A stretch of 64,000 nucleotides of DNA, taken from Lepidostoma basale. Lineage: Eukaryota; Arthropoda; Insecta; Trichoptera; Lepidostomatidae. Below, one piece after another: positions 31,103-41,250 of the stretch. The notes under the pieces were generated by a model. That model was not told where the DNA came from. It made no database searches and saw only the letters and a list, made by a program, of their open reading frames with translations. Positions within the stretch are counted from its first letter, which is position 1; every line of letters starts with the position of its first letter. Location of the stretch: NCBI GenBank assembly GCA_022606425.2, contig JAHDVF020000444.1, positions 434,001-498,000 of the forward strand, given 5' to 3'. Position numbers and translations under genes: made by a program.

Positions 31103-33032
31103 TAGGGTGTCCCTTATTTTTTAAATTTTTAATTTTACAATGCATAGGCTATTATTTTATTCATTTGGGCCTAAAACATCCGAAAACATTTTTTTTTCTT
31201 ATTCGGAACAGTGTAACCCGTGCCGACTTGCGCGCAAAGATGTCCCATACAAATTGCGTCCAAGGAGCGGCGCGTTGTCGTCGTAATTATAATTTAGTCT
31301 TGGCTTGGCGGGTAGTAAGCACGGATTGTTTTATATTTCGAAGATGTTAGTGGAACTAAGAAGCAATTCAAAAATTGTTTTCGTGGTTGGTGAAGTAAAT
31401 CACCAAAATCACATGTGTAAACTACCATCTAATCGTCAAATTCTCGCAGTTCTATTTTTCAACATACGTGAAGTTAATTTGACTGATAATGAAAGCGCAA
31501 ATCTTGTCATTCTGGAGTGCAATATATTCTGAAAAAGGCTAGAATACCTACCAGAGCTGTTCCTAATTATGTTAAGAAGTTAGTGTATCTTTGTCAGGTC
31601 TGACAAGAACTCCGAAAAATAGCAAGAAGATTCAGGACTTACATAGGCGCCGCGAAGAGAACTTTCAACTTGAATTAGATAATTTATTCGATATCGCACA
31701 CGCCGATGCTTTTGAATGTGCTATGATACGACAGCATCTTATACAGGATGCTTGAACGGAGCTTGTGTGCAAAAACTAGAAAGAGATTTGTTACTCTTTG
31801 CTTGCCACCATCATATATACGAACTGATGCTCAAAAGTGCGTTTGAATCGCAAAATTGATTGTACAAGATGATTGTACAAGGTGAAGAAAATAAAAATAA
31901 AATAAAAATCAGACCTGCTGGCCCAATGCATCAAGCACGATGGATGTCAAGAGCTATTTATTCCTTAAAAATACGTTTACTGCAGTCCCAGTTTAAAATG
32001 TGCGCTAAGGACAAACAAGCTTTAGGAAATGTTGGTTTATGTATTGTGGCAGTTTATGTGAAACCCTGGCTTGAATGTAGTTTGGCGATAAAAGCTCAGA
32101 ACCAAGGTTTTTGTTTTTTTAAAGATCTTAAAAGATTACGAAGAAGTTGACAATTTCCAAAGCGGCTTTAAACAAGTTCAGTTAACATTTGTGGTGCTGT
32201 CAGAAAAAATAGCCGCCCTTTTAATTTTTGATAACAACGTTGATGAGCACACTAAAGGAAACATTGTAGAAAACTTATAAAAATAAAGTTTTGGTGATTC
32301 GGGAAAGAGATATGTTCCATCGAAGGAACAGATGTCTGGCTCTCTATACGGTACGTAAGTAGTGTTTAATCTGGTATTTAATTTAGAACTTATTTGTTTT
32401 ATTTATAGGTACTACAAGTATTTGTTATCTTGTTTAATAGAAATCTTTGAGTGATTTTTTTTCTGTCAAGAGTAAAGATTTATTTTCACGACTGAAACTT
32501 GATAGTAGTTTCCTTCAAGAAATTTTATCTTCATAGAAAGACAGCGCGGCGTTTGTAACCAGCTTAAAAGCAGTTAATAACACAGCTGAAAGAGCTATTA
32601 ATCTAATGACAGACTTTCATGGTTTGATTACCGCAGATAAAAAACATAAGCAGTTCATATTATGTTGTGTGCAAGAACATAGAAAAATTTACCCAGACTG
32701 TAAAAAAAGAGACTTTGAAGAGAAAATATCCAAGTAAATAAATATAAATTTGGATATTTTTTGATAATTACAAGAAAAACATTAAATAAATATATGTTTA
32801 CATCAATATTTATCTAACTTAATTGTTTTAAGTGATCATCTACAACTACATTTAAGAGACACCTAAAGCAGCTATTTTCTTAAAGTTTGAGGCCAAGTCG
32901 GCACGGGTTAGAATTAACGTATTAAGTTAAAATTCTGTATTTGGGTAATTAGTAGACTATTAAACACAATTAGGGTGTATGCGTTTCAATAATGCAAAAA
33001 AAATTTTTTTTGCCCATATAAGGGACACCCTA
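31103..33032. mobile_element. 1.9-kb DNA transposon relic, TAGGGTGTCCCTTAT ends
   Basis: Left end TAGGGTGTCCCTTAT (31103-31117); right end is its exact complement (33018-33032). A TA at each edge fits a TA duplication. A second inverted pair lies inside: AACCCGTGCCGACTTG (from 31214) and CAAGTCGGCACGGGTT (ending about 32909). Between them are coding remnants. The structure is that of a class II element with long subterminal repeats; I cannot name its superfamily. Confidence 0.75.
31300..32740 (+). pseudogene. Broken ORF of an unassigned transposon-type protein
   Basis: Pieces in different frames along the element read as one protein: VELRSNSKIVFVVGEVN-like text, RRREENFQLELDNLFDIAHA (about 31645-31705), MHQARWMSRAIYSLKIRLLQ (from 31928), ALIKAQNQGFCFFKDLK-like text, and NNTAERAINLMTDFHGLITA (about 32577-32636) ending near QEHRKIYPDCKK. 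Several stops and frameshifts separate them. From memory, proteins with MHQARWM...IYSLK and NDCAERxxNLxxDF motifs are widespread as uncharacterised, multi-copy proteins in arthropod genomes. Their occurrence here inside matched terminal repeats suggests the product is element-encoded. Function unknown. Confidence 0.55.
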
Positions 33033-33329
33033 ATATACACGTTGTTTTTTTATATTTCTTTATAGTTAATTAATTTAATACAATACCTACATAATCTAAG
33101 CTGATTAACTTATGTTCTTAAAATATTAATATGTAAATAATATTCATGAAAACTCAACTAAGAGTATATAAATATTTCTTTTAATTTTAGATATGTCTAA
33201 TTTATTTGATTTAGTGGCAGTTAATCCTATTTTTAAATAAACAAAAATATTTTTATCATAACCAATAAACGTTTTCAACATTCCACAGGTAGCCAAAAAT
33301 ATTTTATGTGTCTGAATTAAAATTATTTG
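33033..33329. other. Unassigned AT-rich DNA
   Basis: Nothing recognised. Confidence 0.4.
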
Positions 33330-33600
33330 TTACCACGCCGACCCCCGCTCCGCGGCTCTCTCGCCATTTTGTAAGTCAAGCTGCCGCAGCACAGGTGAGA
33401 GAACCCCTCCCGTCTCCCTCCCACGCATGAGGTCAGGTGAGTTATTATAAGGAGGGTGGAGGAACAGAAATAGCGCACTCTTCGAGCGAGCGCAGTAACT
33501 CAATACCTGACCCGGCTGTGAAACCAAATTTAGGCGGTGACGTAGCACGACTGGCGGTGAAAACCCAAAACAGTTAACACCTAGCGTCCGTATCAGTAAA
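33330..33600. other. CpG-rich non-repetitive block, possible untranslated exon
   Basis: GC-rich with several CpG, a GCCATTTTG motif at 33363-33371 and two strong donor-like sites on the + strand (CAGGTGAGA near 33390 and CAGGTGAGT near 33434). A TTATAAGG lies at 33443-33450. This could be a promoter plus first exon of an outside gene. There is no coding frame with a recognisable motif. Confidence 0.3.
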
Positions 33601-33845
33601 CAATCGAACGTTCGCTTTTCAAATTTTTATTGAAATCTTTATAGAGTTGAAATAGGGTACTTACATCATCGGCATAAATCAAAACATGCCGATACAAAAT
33701 TAAAAATATTCAAGCAGAGTCCTTCACATTTTTGTCTATGATAAATTTTGACAGCCATGTTATTATTGGCTGAGGTTATAATACTATTTTAAACACCTTT
33801 ATTCTAAAATGAAATATTTATATTAAAATATGAACTTGACTGTTT

Positions 33846-34060
33846 AATTTTGAACACAGTTATAATATCACAATTCAATTTCTATGAAATTGTCGCGAAG
33901 TATATTTCTTTAACCTATGTTGACATCAGGTGTTAAAAACAACAGAGCTGTTTGGAACACCTGATGATATTAACATAGGTTTACGAAACGACTAATGTAA
34001 AATTTCATAAAAATTAAAAAAATTAATTGTGATATTATAATAGTGTTTCAAATTATAATT
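33846..34060. repeat. Family B palindrome
   Basis: Arms at about 33846-33932 and 33958-34060. The right arm has CTGATGA at 33961, a weakened hairpin and GAAACGAC. The flanks give TATAATATCACAATT in both directions. Confidence 0.75.
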
Positions 34061-34289
34061 GTTTTGTCATAAATAAAACTTTGGAGAATATATATTTTTT
34101 AAATAAGTAATATTATACTAGCACGACTTATCCTTAAAGAAAATAATGTGGTAATATTAACACTTATTAAAAAGAAACTTTAGATATTAATAACTATAGT
34201 TGGTTGAGTTATTTTACCAAAAGATGATGGGATCTTCTAATATTATATTGTAAACTTATTAAAACATCCGAAACATTGAAATCAGCGCT

Positions 34290-34665
34290 TAATTAACAAA
34301 CAAACTAACCGTCACGCCCTCTCTCCGAAGGGGTAGGCAGAAATAATGGACCGCAATACTATTCTTTCCTGACATATTTCTCTCGCTTCCTCAACATTCA
34401 TACATCGATTTCTTCGACTGCTCACGTGACCGACATTTTCCTCGGTCTTCCTCTATTTCAAGTTCCATTCACATCGTTAACATAGTAAACTTTATTCACC
34501 ATTATTGCTCCATTCATTGGTCCAAACCATTTAAATGTTCCTTTAATTATTTTGTTCATAACACTTTCATTCGCACTGCATTCACTTCTTATATTATCAT
34601 TCCACACTTTCAAATACAGATTTTCATTTTTAGTGCATTTATTCTACTTTCATCCTTCTTTAACC
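34290..34665 (-). mobile_element. Family A LINE, 3' end
   Basis: + strand reads CTAACCGTCACGCCCTCTCTCCGAAGG, then the equivalents of the Cys-Gln-Glu-Arg and RNRR regions with deletions. The copy reaches the AVEMRS region near 34650. It is degraded, with several deletions. Confidence 0.8.
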
Positions 34666-34739
34666 AGTGCATGTTTTAATAGCTGTTTAAGATTTACAAA
34701 GTGTTTCCTAAAGTCGATTTTATAATAGTTAATATGTCG

Positions 34740-35125
34740 ATTGTTCTTTTTCTTTCTCTTAGCCATAAATCCTATCAGTTGGATCGCCCTTCTTGTAAAC
34801 ATTTTCCACGCCAACTGATCTTAGCTCTGCTGCTGACACAAGTCGCTGTGTCGTTCCTTCTTAGTGCTGGTCCACCATGTTGCCAGCTGGCGTCCTTTGT
34901 ACTTTGATGTGTTTGGGATGCTGAGCGCTTTATTAACAACATGAGTGTAATTTCGGCGTATACATGGCTAAACCACAGGAGTCGCATCTCTTTAACTTTT
35001 CTGTTATTGGTGTAACTTTGAAGCTGTATCTGACATTCTGGTTTCTAATCTTACATAGCCTTGTGACGCCTCCATCCCACCTTAGCATGGATCAACTCCT
35101 ATAATTTCTTGTTTGCAGTATTTCC
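34740..35125 (-). mobile_element. Family F LINE fragment
   Basis: Reverse frame (34775-34987) reads MRLLWFSHVYAE, a form of the LxWFGHV motif. Upstream on the same strand is a degraded RWDGGVTRL...RNQNVR region. No tail seen. Confidence 0.6.
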
Positions 35126-35234
35126 CAGTGAAACAAGAATTAATCAAATATTAAAGTTTTGGAGCAAAAACTGTATACAATTTCATGATACGATATTTTA
35201 AACAGCAAATATAATTTTATCAATCAAAGGCTTT

Positions 35235-35420
35235 TGATTTATTTATTGTTTCTTGAACAATGGTGTTAATCTCTATATTAAATAATTTATACGAATTAAA
35301 ACGTTCGTTTTCTAGAAGTTACATATTTATAATACATTCATTTGATAATGCTTTAGCAATGAGAAATATGTCACTATTCTAAAATATAATAAAACTTCAA
35401 GACGTTTTCATTCGTATTCA
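35235..35420. repeat. Family E palindrome, degraded
   Basis: TTGTTTCTTGAACAATGGTG...ACGAATTAAAACGTTCGTTTT on the left and the inverted equivalent at 35350-35420. The central module has decayed (GCTTTAGCAATGAGAAATATG). Confidence 0.6.
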
Positions 35421-35504
35421 CGATAACGATTTATTTTAAAATCACGAATAAAATAAGGAAAATTTACAAGCGAATTTAGGTTATTCGATTATATTTACAT
35501 TAAC

Positions 35505-35760
35505 GACGACCAGAGTGGCAAGTTCTTTGACTGACACACCGAAGGTTCCGGTTTAATTCCCGGTGATGGCAGTGTGAATGTCACACTGCATTTGGTCAAG
35601 TGTATTCACGTGACAATAAAATGGCGATAGATTACCTACCTATCACATGTCATAAGAATCAATATCAATAGCTTTATCCTTTACATCGACTTGGCTGGCG
35701 CCGTAATTATTTAAAGAGCGATTCAACAAAAATAATAGATAAATAAATATCATTAGTAAA
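35505..35760 (+). mobile_element. tRNA-derived SINE
   Basis: tRNA-like head with A-box-like AGAGTGGCAAGT (35512) and B-box-like GGTTTAATTCCCGG (35549-35562), then the SINE body TCACGTGACAATAAAATGGCGATAGATT and the end GGCTGGCGCCGTAATTATTTAAAGAGC. It is the most complete copy in the window. Confidence 0.75.
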
Positions 35761-35769
35761 AGAAGATTT

Positions 35770-36009
35770 TCAAGTAGCTCTTTTAATTTGCAGTGGTGCT
35801 TGCGGGGTAGATGAGAGTAAGATGAAAGCAGCACACAGAAGACTGTTATCCAAAGCCACAGGATAAACTTGAACTATGGCGTGTGCGGTGGAATCTTTCA
35901 GCCGTAATACTGTCACAGAGATGCTATCTTTAATATCGCGAAGACAGCTGCGGCTGATAAAAACTTCGCCGAGAAGAACGACAAGAAATACTATAAGACT
36001 AGATAGCAT
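35770..36009 (-). CDS. Possible exon with N-terminal signal peptide
   Basis: 79 codons from ATG at 36009 to TGA at 35770. It starts MLSSLIVFLVVLLGEVFISR, a plausible signal peptide or signal anchor, then continues CLRDIKDSISVTVLRLKDST, then HAIVQVYPVALDNSLLCAAF. The second part faintly resembles the start of a secreted trypsin-like domain, but no His-Asp-Ser residues are present. Codon use is more balanced than in the surrounding DNA, and TTATAAG lies just upstream on the same strand. I see no compelling splice donor, so it could be a small secreted protein, the first exon of a larger gene, a gene relic, or chance. It is not part of any repeat found here. Confidence 0.3.
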   Translation of the reverse strand: MLSSLIVFLVVLLGEVFISRSCLRDIKDSISVTVLRLKDSTAHAIVQVYPVALDNSLLCAAFILLSSTPQAPLQIKRAT

Positions 36010-36515
36010 ACGCTACTTTGCAACTTATAACCAATTCAGCGAACCGATAAATTAAGAGGTAAAATAACTTATATTTTTTACGGTAATTACTTAAGGTTAC
36101 AAATACTTATAATATTAATAAGCAAAAAACCTCAAATTAAAGATAGAATGTCACCAAGAAAGAGTAAAATAATATTTTGAATACAAGAGAACGAGAGAAG
36201 AATACTTCTTTGAATTTTGTGCTGATTCTGAATATTTTGAACTATGTTCTGATTATTGTTGTATGATAGAAGTATAGAAAACAAAATCAGAACAAATTGG
36301 TATTGTATATTGGGAAATTTTAACGTGGGTGAAAAAAAAACTGATTTACATTAAAAGTTACAACTTATTGCTGATTACGATTAGTGAATCAAGCTTTTAC
36401 AGGGTAGAAAATCTTTACTTCCGTGAATATTACGATGGTTGCAACTAGTTACTTATTAATATGTATGTTTACATATTTAGATTAAAAAAATATGATATGT
36501 TAAAATTTGTTTGCT
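36010..36515. other. Unassigned AT-rich DNA
   Basis: Nothing recognised. Confidence 0.4.
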
Positions 36516-36519
36516 GTCT

Positions 36520-36745
36520 ACGTTCTGCCAGGTGGTACTTATGGTCTTGAAACTGTTACATTGTCCAAACAAAGTGCCGAGAAACTACGAGTGACCCAAA
36601 AAAACATGGAAAGAGCCATGTTAGGAATAAGCCTAAGTTAGGATGCAGTCTGCACAGGACAGAGTGACATGGATGCGAATGGAAGAGGCCTTTGTACAGG
36701 AGTGGACGGGAATAGGCTGAGGAAGAAGAAGAAGAAGAATATTTT
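36520..36745 (+). mobile_element. Family B LINE with internal deletion
   Basis: The TYGLETVTLSKQSAEKLRVTQ region joins directly, at about 36639, to the DAVCTGQSDM-equivalent end, skipping about 210 bp present in the other copies. It ends GAGGAAGAAGAAGAAGAAG. Confidence 0.85.
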
Positions 36746-37290
36746 TTTAAAGTTTTGAGCGACGAAGAAAAATTTTTAAAAGCCTTAATTTTTGCACACA
36801 AATAAATTAGTTATGAATAATGCGTAAAGCGAATACTAAATGTTGTAACATTAGTCTAAAATGAGTATTATATGAACATATTGTACGAGTTATTTCGACG
36901 GCCTCTGAGTGCTGAATTGTTTATGAATCTGGTGCTGACCTTAGCCGCGCCACTTCGGAGACAGAAGTATGATTTAGGGGTGGACCCCTTGGCAAACCGC
37001 TGTATCTATTAACAACTGGTTTTTTACTGTAATTTGTCATATTTTAAACACAAACTACATACAAATTCATTATATTGCCAAATTAATAAACATAAAAAAA
37101 ATGTTTTTTTTTTTTTTTTTAAATATATAATAATAAATTTCCTTTTTTACTTGATTCACTGGATAATTATTGTTGTGACCGATTTTGTAAGTATCGTTAA
37201 CATTGATAAATTGGTAAACAGAAGCTGAACAAATAAGTAATAAAAATAATTATAAAATTGTTGAAGAAACTAAACGTTTATTAACATTAT
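36746..37290. other. Unassigned DNA
   Basis: Includes a short GC-richer piece (36895-36985) and a run of about 18 T near 37102-37120. No gene. Confidence 0.4.
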
Positions 37291-37291
37291 T

Positions 37292-37535
37292 TTATTTATT
37301 TATTGTTTCTTGAACAATAATTTATTATAAAACTCTATATTTAATAATTTATATAAATAAAAATGCTATTTTATAAATATTTTATTTTATTTTATGGGAA
37401 AAACATATTTCGCCTTACTAAAGCATCATCGAATGTTTTTATTTATAATGCCTTAGTAAGGTGAAACATGTCATTCCCAGAAAATATAATTACACATCTA
37501 GAAAACAGACGTTTTCATTAGTAGTAACTTCTTTT
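37292..37535. repeat. Family E palindrome
   Basis: The left arm carries TTTCTTGAACAATAA...AAATGC and CATATTTCGCCTTACTAAAGC. The right arm carries GCCTTAGTAAGGT then GAAACATGTC (GAAAC at 37463-37467) and ends AACAGACGTTTTCAT. Confidence 0.75.
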
Positions 37536-37619
37536 TTTTTAATATTAAAAAAATAATAATATGATAAACTCAAAAATAATGCCTTACACACAAAAAGAAG
37601 ATAATAAAATTCACAATTA

Positions 37620-38215
37620 AAATGTACAAGTGGTGGATAAATATGTGTACCTTGGTCATTTTTTGGCTTTTCTAAGAGTAGGTAAAGTCAAGCAGTGAAT
37701 GGAGACAAGCACACGAAGTAAAATTAAAAATCAGATGAATTTATTAACACGAGATTAGTGCACCAGAGAGGCAGCTGCAATTTCTGGAGCTCTAAAATCC
37801 GCAATATGGAAAAACAAAGACATGGCCATTAAGAGTAAGATGAGAGTTTATAAGGCATGCGTAAGACCAATAATAACATATGGCGTCGAAGCAAGGGCAG
37901 ACACAGCAAGGACCAAACAAGTTTTGAGGACTTCCGAGATAAAGACACTGAGGACGATAGCATGCAAGACGTTGAGAGATCGCGTGAGTACCAGAATAAG
38001 AGAGATATGTGAGGTTGAGAATATTATAAGATGGAGCAGACAGCGAAAAAGGGACTGGTACGGCCATGTTCAAACTCCCCTATATTGCATAGCATAATCA
38101 ACCTCGTGGGACTCGTCCTCGTGGAAGATGGAAGGAAAGCTGGGAGTCTACCTCACAAGAGGAGCAACACTCTGGAGAACAGACCATATAGGTCTGCAAC
38201 AAGGAAGAATAAGAA
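37620..38215 (+). mobile_element. Family C LINE, longest copy
   Basis: From a VDKYVYLG-like start (about 37633) through MRVYKACVRPIITYGVEAR, VLRTSEIKTLRTIACKTLRD and RWSRQRKRDWYGHVQ to an EEQHSGEQTI-equivalent and AAGGAAGAATAAGAAGAGA. Frameshifts occur near 37810 and 38075. Confidence 0.8.
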
Positions 38216-38690
38216 GAGATTAGTGCTTGCATATACTCGTATATCTATAATTATAAATATAATATTATTACAATTTACGTAAAAAAATTGTATTCACTTT
38301 AAGCCGAATATATAAAATTGAGTGGAAATAGTTAATAATACTAGATAACGTATACATGCGGTTTTCTTCCATACACATACTTATTTTTAAACGTCTCACT
38401 TTTATCCGTGGGTACATAGAGAATATTTTTGAAATAACCGAAGGTCTCCACTCCTACACAACACTCGCAGACGTGGACTTACACGTGTAGTATAAATTGC
38501 TGGCTTTTTGGCTACAAGATGACAAAAAGCATGTAATTATTCTGATAACTCAATCTAACTGTCGCCACAAACTATGAAAATTCTTAGGATTTAAAAATAT
38601 ATATACCAATTCTTTTATTATTATTGAATGTTAGGGCGTTAACCCTAAGACCCAACCCATTGTTAATTTGGAAGGAGAATTTAAAACACT
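38216..38690. other. Unassigned AT-rich DNA
   Basis: Nothing recognised. Confidence 0.4.
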
Positions 38691-38699
38691 ATACAAACC

Positions 38700-39065
38700 A
38701 TAATCTATGATACTTCTAAGTTATTAAATGTTAAAATTTAAAACACTGTTATTACATATCACGATTTATTTATATGAATGTGTCTCGATAGCTGTTTCGC
38801 CAATCTATGTTGGCATTATTAGGTGTTACAAACAACTGAAGATTCAACAAAAAATAATTCTAAGATAAACTTAAGGCGTTAACACTGTGGAATTCCATGA
38901 TGACTATTTCTGATGAATTAAAACGGAAGGCCTTAGAAACATATCGAGAAAAATAAACTCAAAAATGAAAGAACATTCACAAAAAAAAAATCGAAAAAAT
39001 ATTTCATTTATGTTACCAACATAGGTTGAAGAAACAGCTGTCGCGACATGATACGTAATGAGAGT
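38700..39065. repeat. Family B and GTTAACACTG repeats, jumbled
   Basis: A reverse-strand family B module (38770-38830), the GGCGTTAACACTGTGGAATTC motif (38876-38896), a weak GGAAGGCC...AGAAACATATCGAG module (about 38925-38955) and a + strand family B module (39015-39055). It looks like nested or rearranged copies. Confidence 0.55.
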
Positions 39066-39479
39066 GTTTTAAATTTAAACTTTTAAAACTGTTTAATCCA
39101 CTTAATATATATTTTTTTACTTTCTCCATAAATACTATTTTATTATGGAATCTTCCAAGCCCCCATTCCCAATACAAATATTTAACTAGGCATTATTTAT
39201 TAATTAGTATCTAAGCGAAATATTTCGATACCAATGTAATTTCCATTTTTTTTTATTGTTTTACTCCGTAATTGTGCGTTTAAAATACAAGTGTGATACC
39301 TAAACCAAATTTTTTAATTTAAAAGTTTTTTAATGTTAAAGTTTCATAGTGTTTCGGCCAAAACAATGGACTATTTAATTAATTATATATGTTTAATTAA
39401 TATTAATTGAGTAAATTCACTGTTTTTTATTTGTCTGATGGAGATAACTTTGGTTATGGAGTTTTTGGTTTGTTAGAAA
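39066..39479. other. Intergenic DNA with a CCAAAACAATGGACT block
   Basis: The outer repeat block of family B elements recurs at 39340-39385. Otherwise nothing recognised. Confidence 0.4.
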
Positions 39480-39800
39480 TAACAGGGTTAACTGATTACA
39501 TGCGTACATTCTTCATTGCAGTCTTATTATGAGTATGTTCTTATTGTAGCCGTACACAGAACAATTTAGGGGGTTTGACAGATAATGTATAATTTCACTG
39601 ATGTAAGAAACGTTTATCCTATCTAAATCGAAAGAATTCCGGTTCACCTGACACCGACAATCTAAATTAAATAAAGTCATCAAGCTGTGGGAAGTTTCCA
39701 TCGCCACTCTCGACATTCTCGGTGAATTATTCCGCTGTGAATGTATTATATACGGAAACATAAATTTAGAACGCCATGACAACAGTTATAATTAAAAAAA
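39480..39800. other. Non-repetitive block
   Basis: Balanced composition, no relatives in the window. It contains an 89-codon reverse frame (39513-39782) with no recognisable motif. Could be conserved non-coding DNA or a coding relic. Confidence 0.3.
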
Positions 39801-40028
39801 TCTGTTAGCGTATAATTTAGCCTGGTACGATGTTTCTGTAAAAACGCGATTTTCATTAATTTTTAAATACAGCTTGTTTCTTTTATTAACTAATTAATAA
39901 TATGCATTTGTAAAACAACGATGATACAAATCTCTCACAAAAGGAATCAGTATGCTAATTTATTAATCTGTTGTAATAAAAAGATAAACCTTAATTATTT
40001 TAGTATAAAAATATACACCTTTTTTTCA
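39801..40028. other. Unassigned AT-rich DNA
   Basis: Nothing recognised. Confidence 0.4.
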
Positions 40029-40290
40029 GAATTAATTGTATCTCAATAGAGACGAAGATGAAAATTATTTGGAAACAGAATATGGTGGTCGAGGCATTTA
40101 GGGGACTTATGACCTGTCATTAGTTGGGTTAAGCGATCGCTTTATGTAATACAACATTCCCCATTCCGGCCTTCTTACGAACACCACGTCTGACAATTAT
40201 TTTTGAAAGTTGTATATATGCTACGATGTTGAGAAACATTTCACATATTTTAATTCCATCTACGAGTACACTAGCGCCATCTACCCTTTT
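40029..40290 (+). mobile_element. Left half of the TGTATCTCAATAGAG MITE
   Basis: Matches the left 250 bp of 11936-12385, from AATTAATTGTATC to CACTAGCGCCATCTA. The right terminal repeat is absent. Confidence 0.8.
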
Positions 40291-40544
40291 TAATCTGAAA
40301 ATGTGCTTTTACGCATTAAATGTTCATTATGATTACAGAAGAGTTTTTTTGTTGTATTTTAAAATGTGATGGTCCAAAAGGACGTGTGATTTCGTAAATA
40401 TCATAAATACTGCTCACTGAAATATTTATTATATATGTTTTAAGTGCGTTTCGATCATTTGAACGTTTATAAAAATAAAGAAAGGATTAAAATTTGAAGA
40501 CGTCCTTTTAATTCGTTTCTTCTTCATATCAAAGGTAACTCGGT
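40291..40544. other. Unassigned AT-rich DNA
   Basis: Nothing recognised. Confidence 0.4.
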
Positions 40545-40800
40545 CGAGGAACACCAGAAAAAGATAAATATGTAGGTAAGGTTGAGAATATTATAAGATG
40601 GAGCAGATCATTATTTAAACGAAATCATGTTCAAAGAATGAACACCACCAGACTTCCCTATATTGCACTACGTAATCAGCCTCATGGGACTCGTCCTTGT
40701 GGAAGACCTCCTAAAAGATGGAAGGACAGCTGGGAGTCTACCTCACAGGAGGAACAACACTTTGGAGAACAGATCACCTAGGTCTACATCAAGGAATAAG
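40545..40800 (+). mobile_element. Family C LINE, 3' end
   Basis: VENIIRWSR, then HVQRMNTTRLPYIALRNQPH-like text, PRGRPPKRWKDSWES and EEQHFGEQIT. It ends near AAGGAATAAG. Short indels. Confidence 0.8.
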
Positions 40801-40859
40801 TTACTGACTACAATTTAAAACGATATAGCATTACATTCAGTTTTAACATCTCAGTCTCA

Positions 40860-41250
40860 GTAAGGAATTGAATATGACAGAACTTTTAATAATGAATGAA
40901 TCAAGGACTGTTCGTATGCGAAAGTCAGCCGAGTCCGTATAACACCTCGCCGATACCGGCACGCCCGATCGTATCACAAGCCGCTATTTGTGCTCGCCAT
41001 TTTATGATCTAATGCACGAAAATAGGATTCCGTAACCGTGGAAACTTTCAAGTCCGATGCCCGTTCGCCGGTGGAGAATTCATAATTAAATTGTTTTTAT
41101 AGCGTCGCTACCCGGAGAGCATCGCCACGAGGAGACGGAAAAACAGATTCACTACAAGCATCACGGAAAAGTGTCGAAACTTTTACGAAACTATTTCGAG
41201 GACTTGCTGGAATATTGTGTTACCGATACCGAACACTAATTTAGATTTAG
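40860..41250. other. Non-repetitive CpG-containing block
   Basis: Noticeably richer in CpG than its flanks (GATACCGGCACGCCCGATCG, TTCGCCGGTGGAG, GCATCGCCACGAGGAGACGG), with no repeat relatives and no long frame. A candidate for regulatory or conserved non-coding DNA. Confidence 0.3.
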
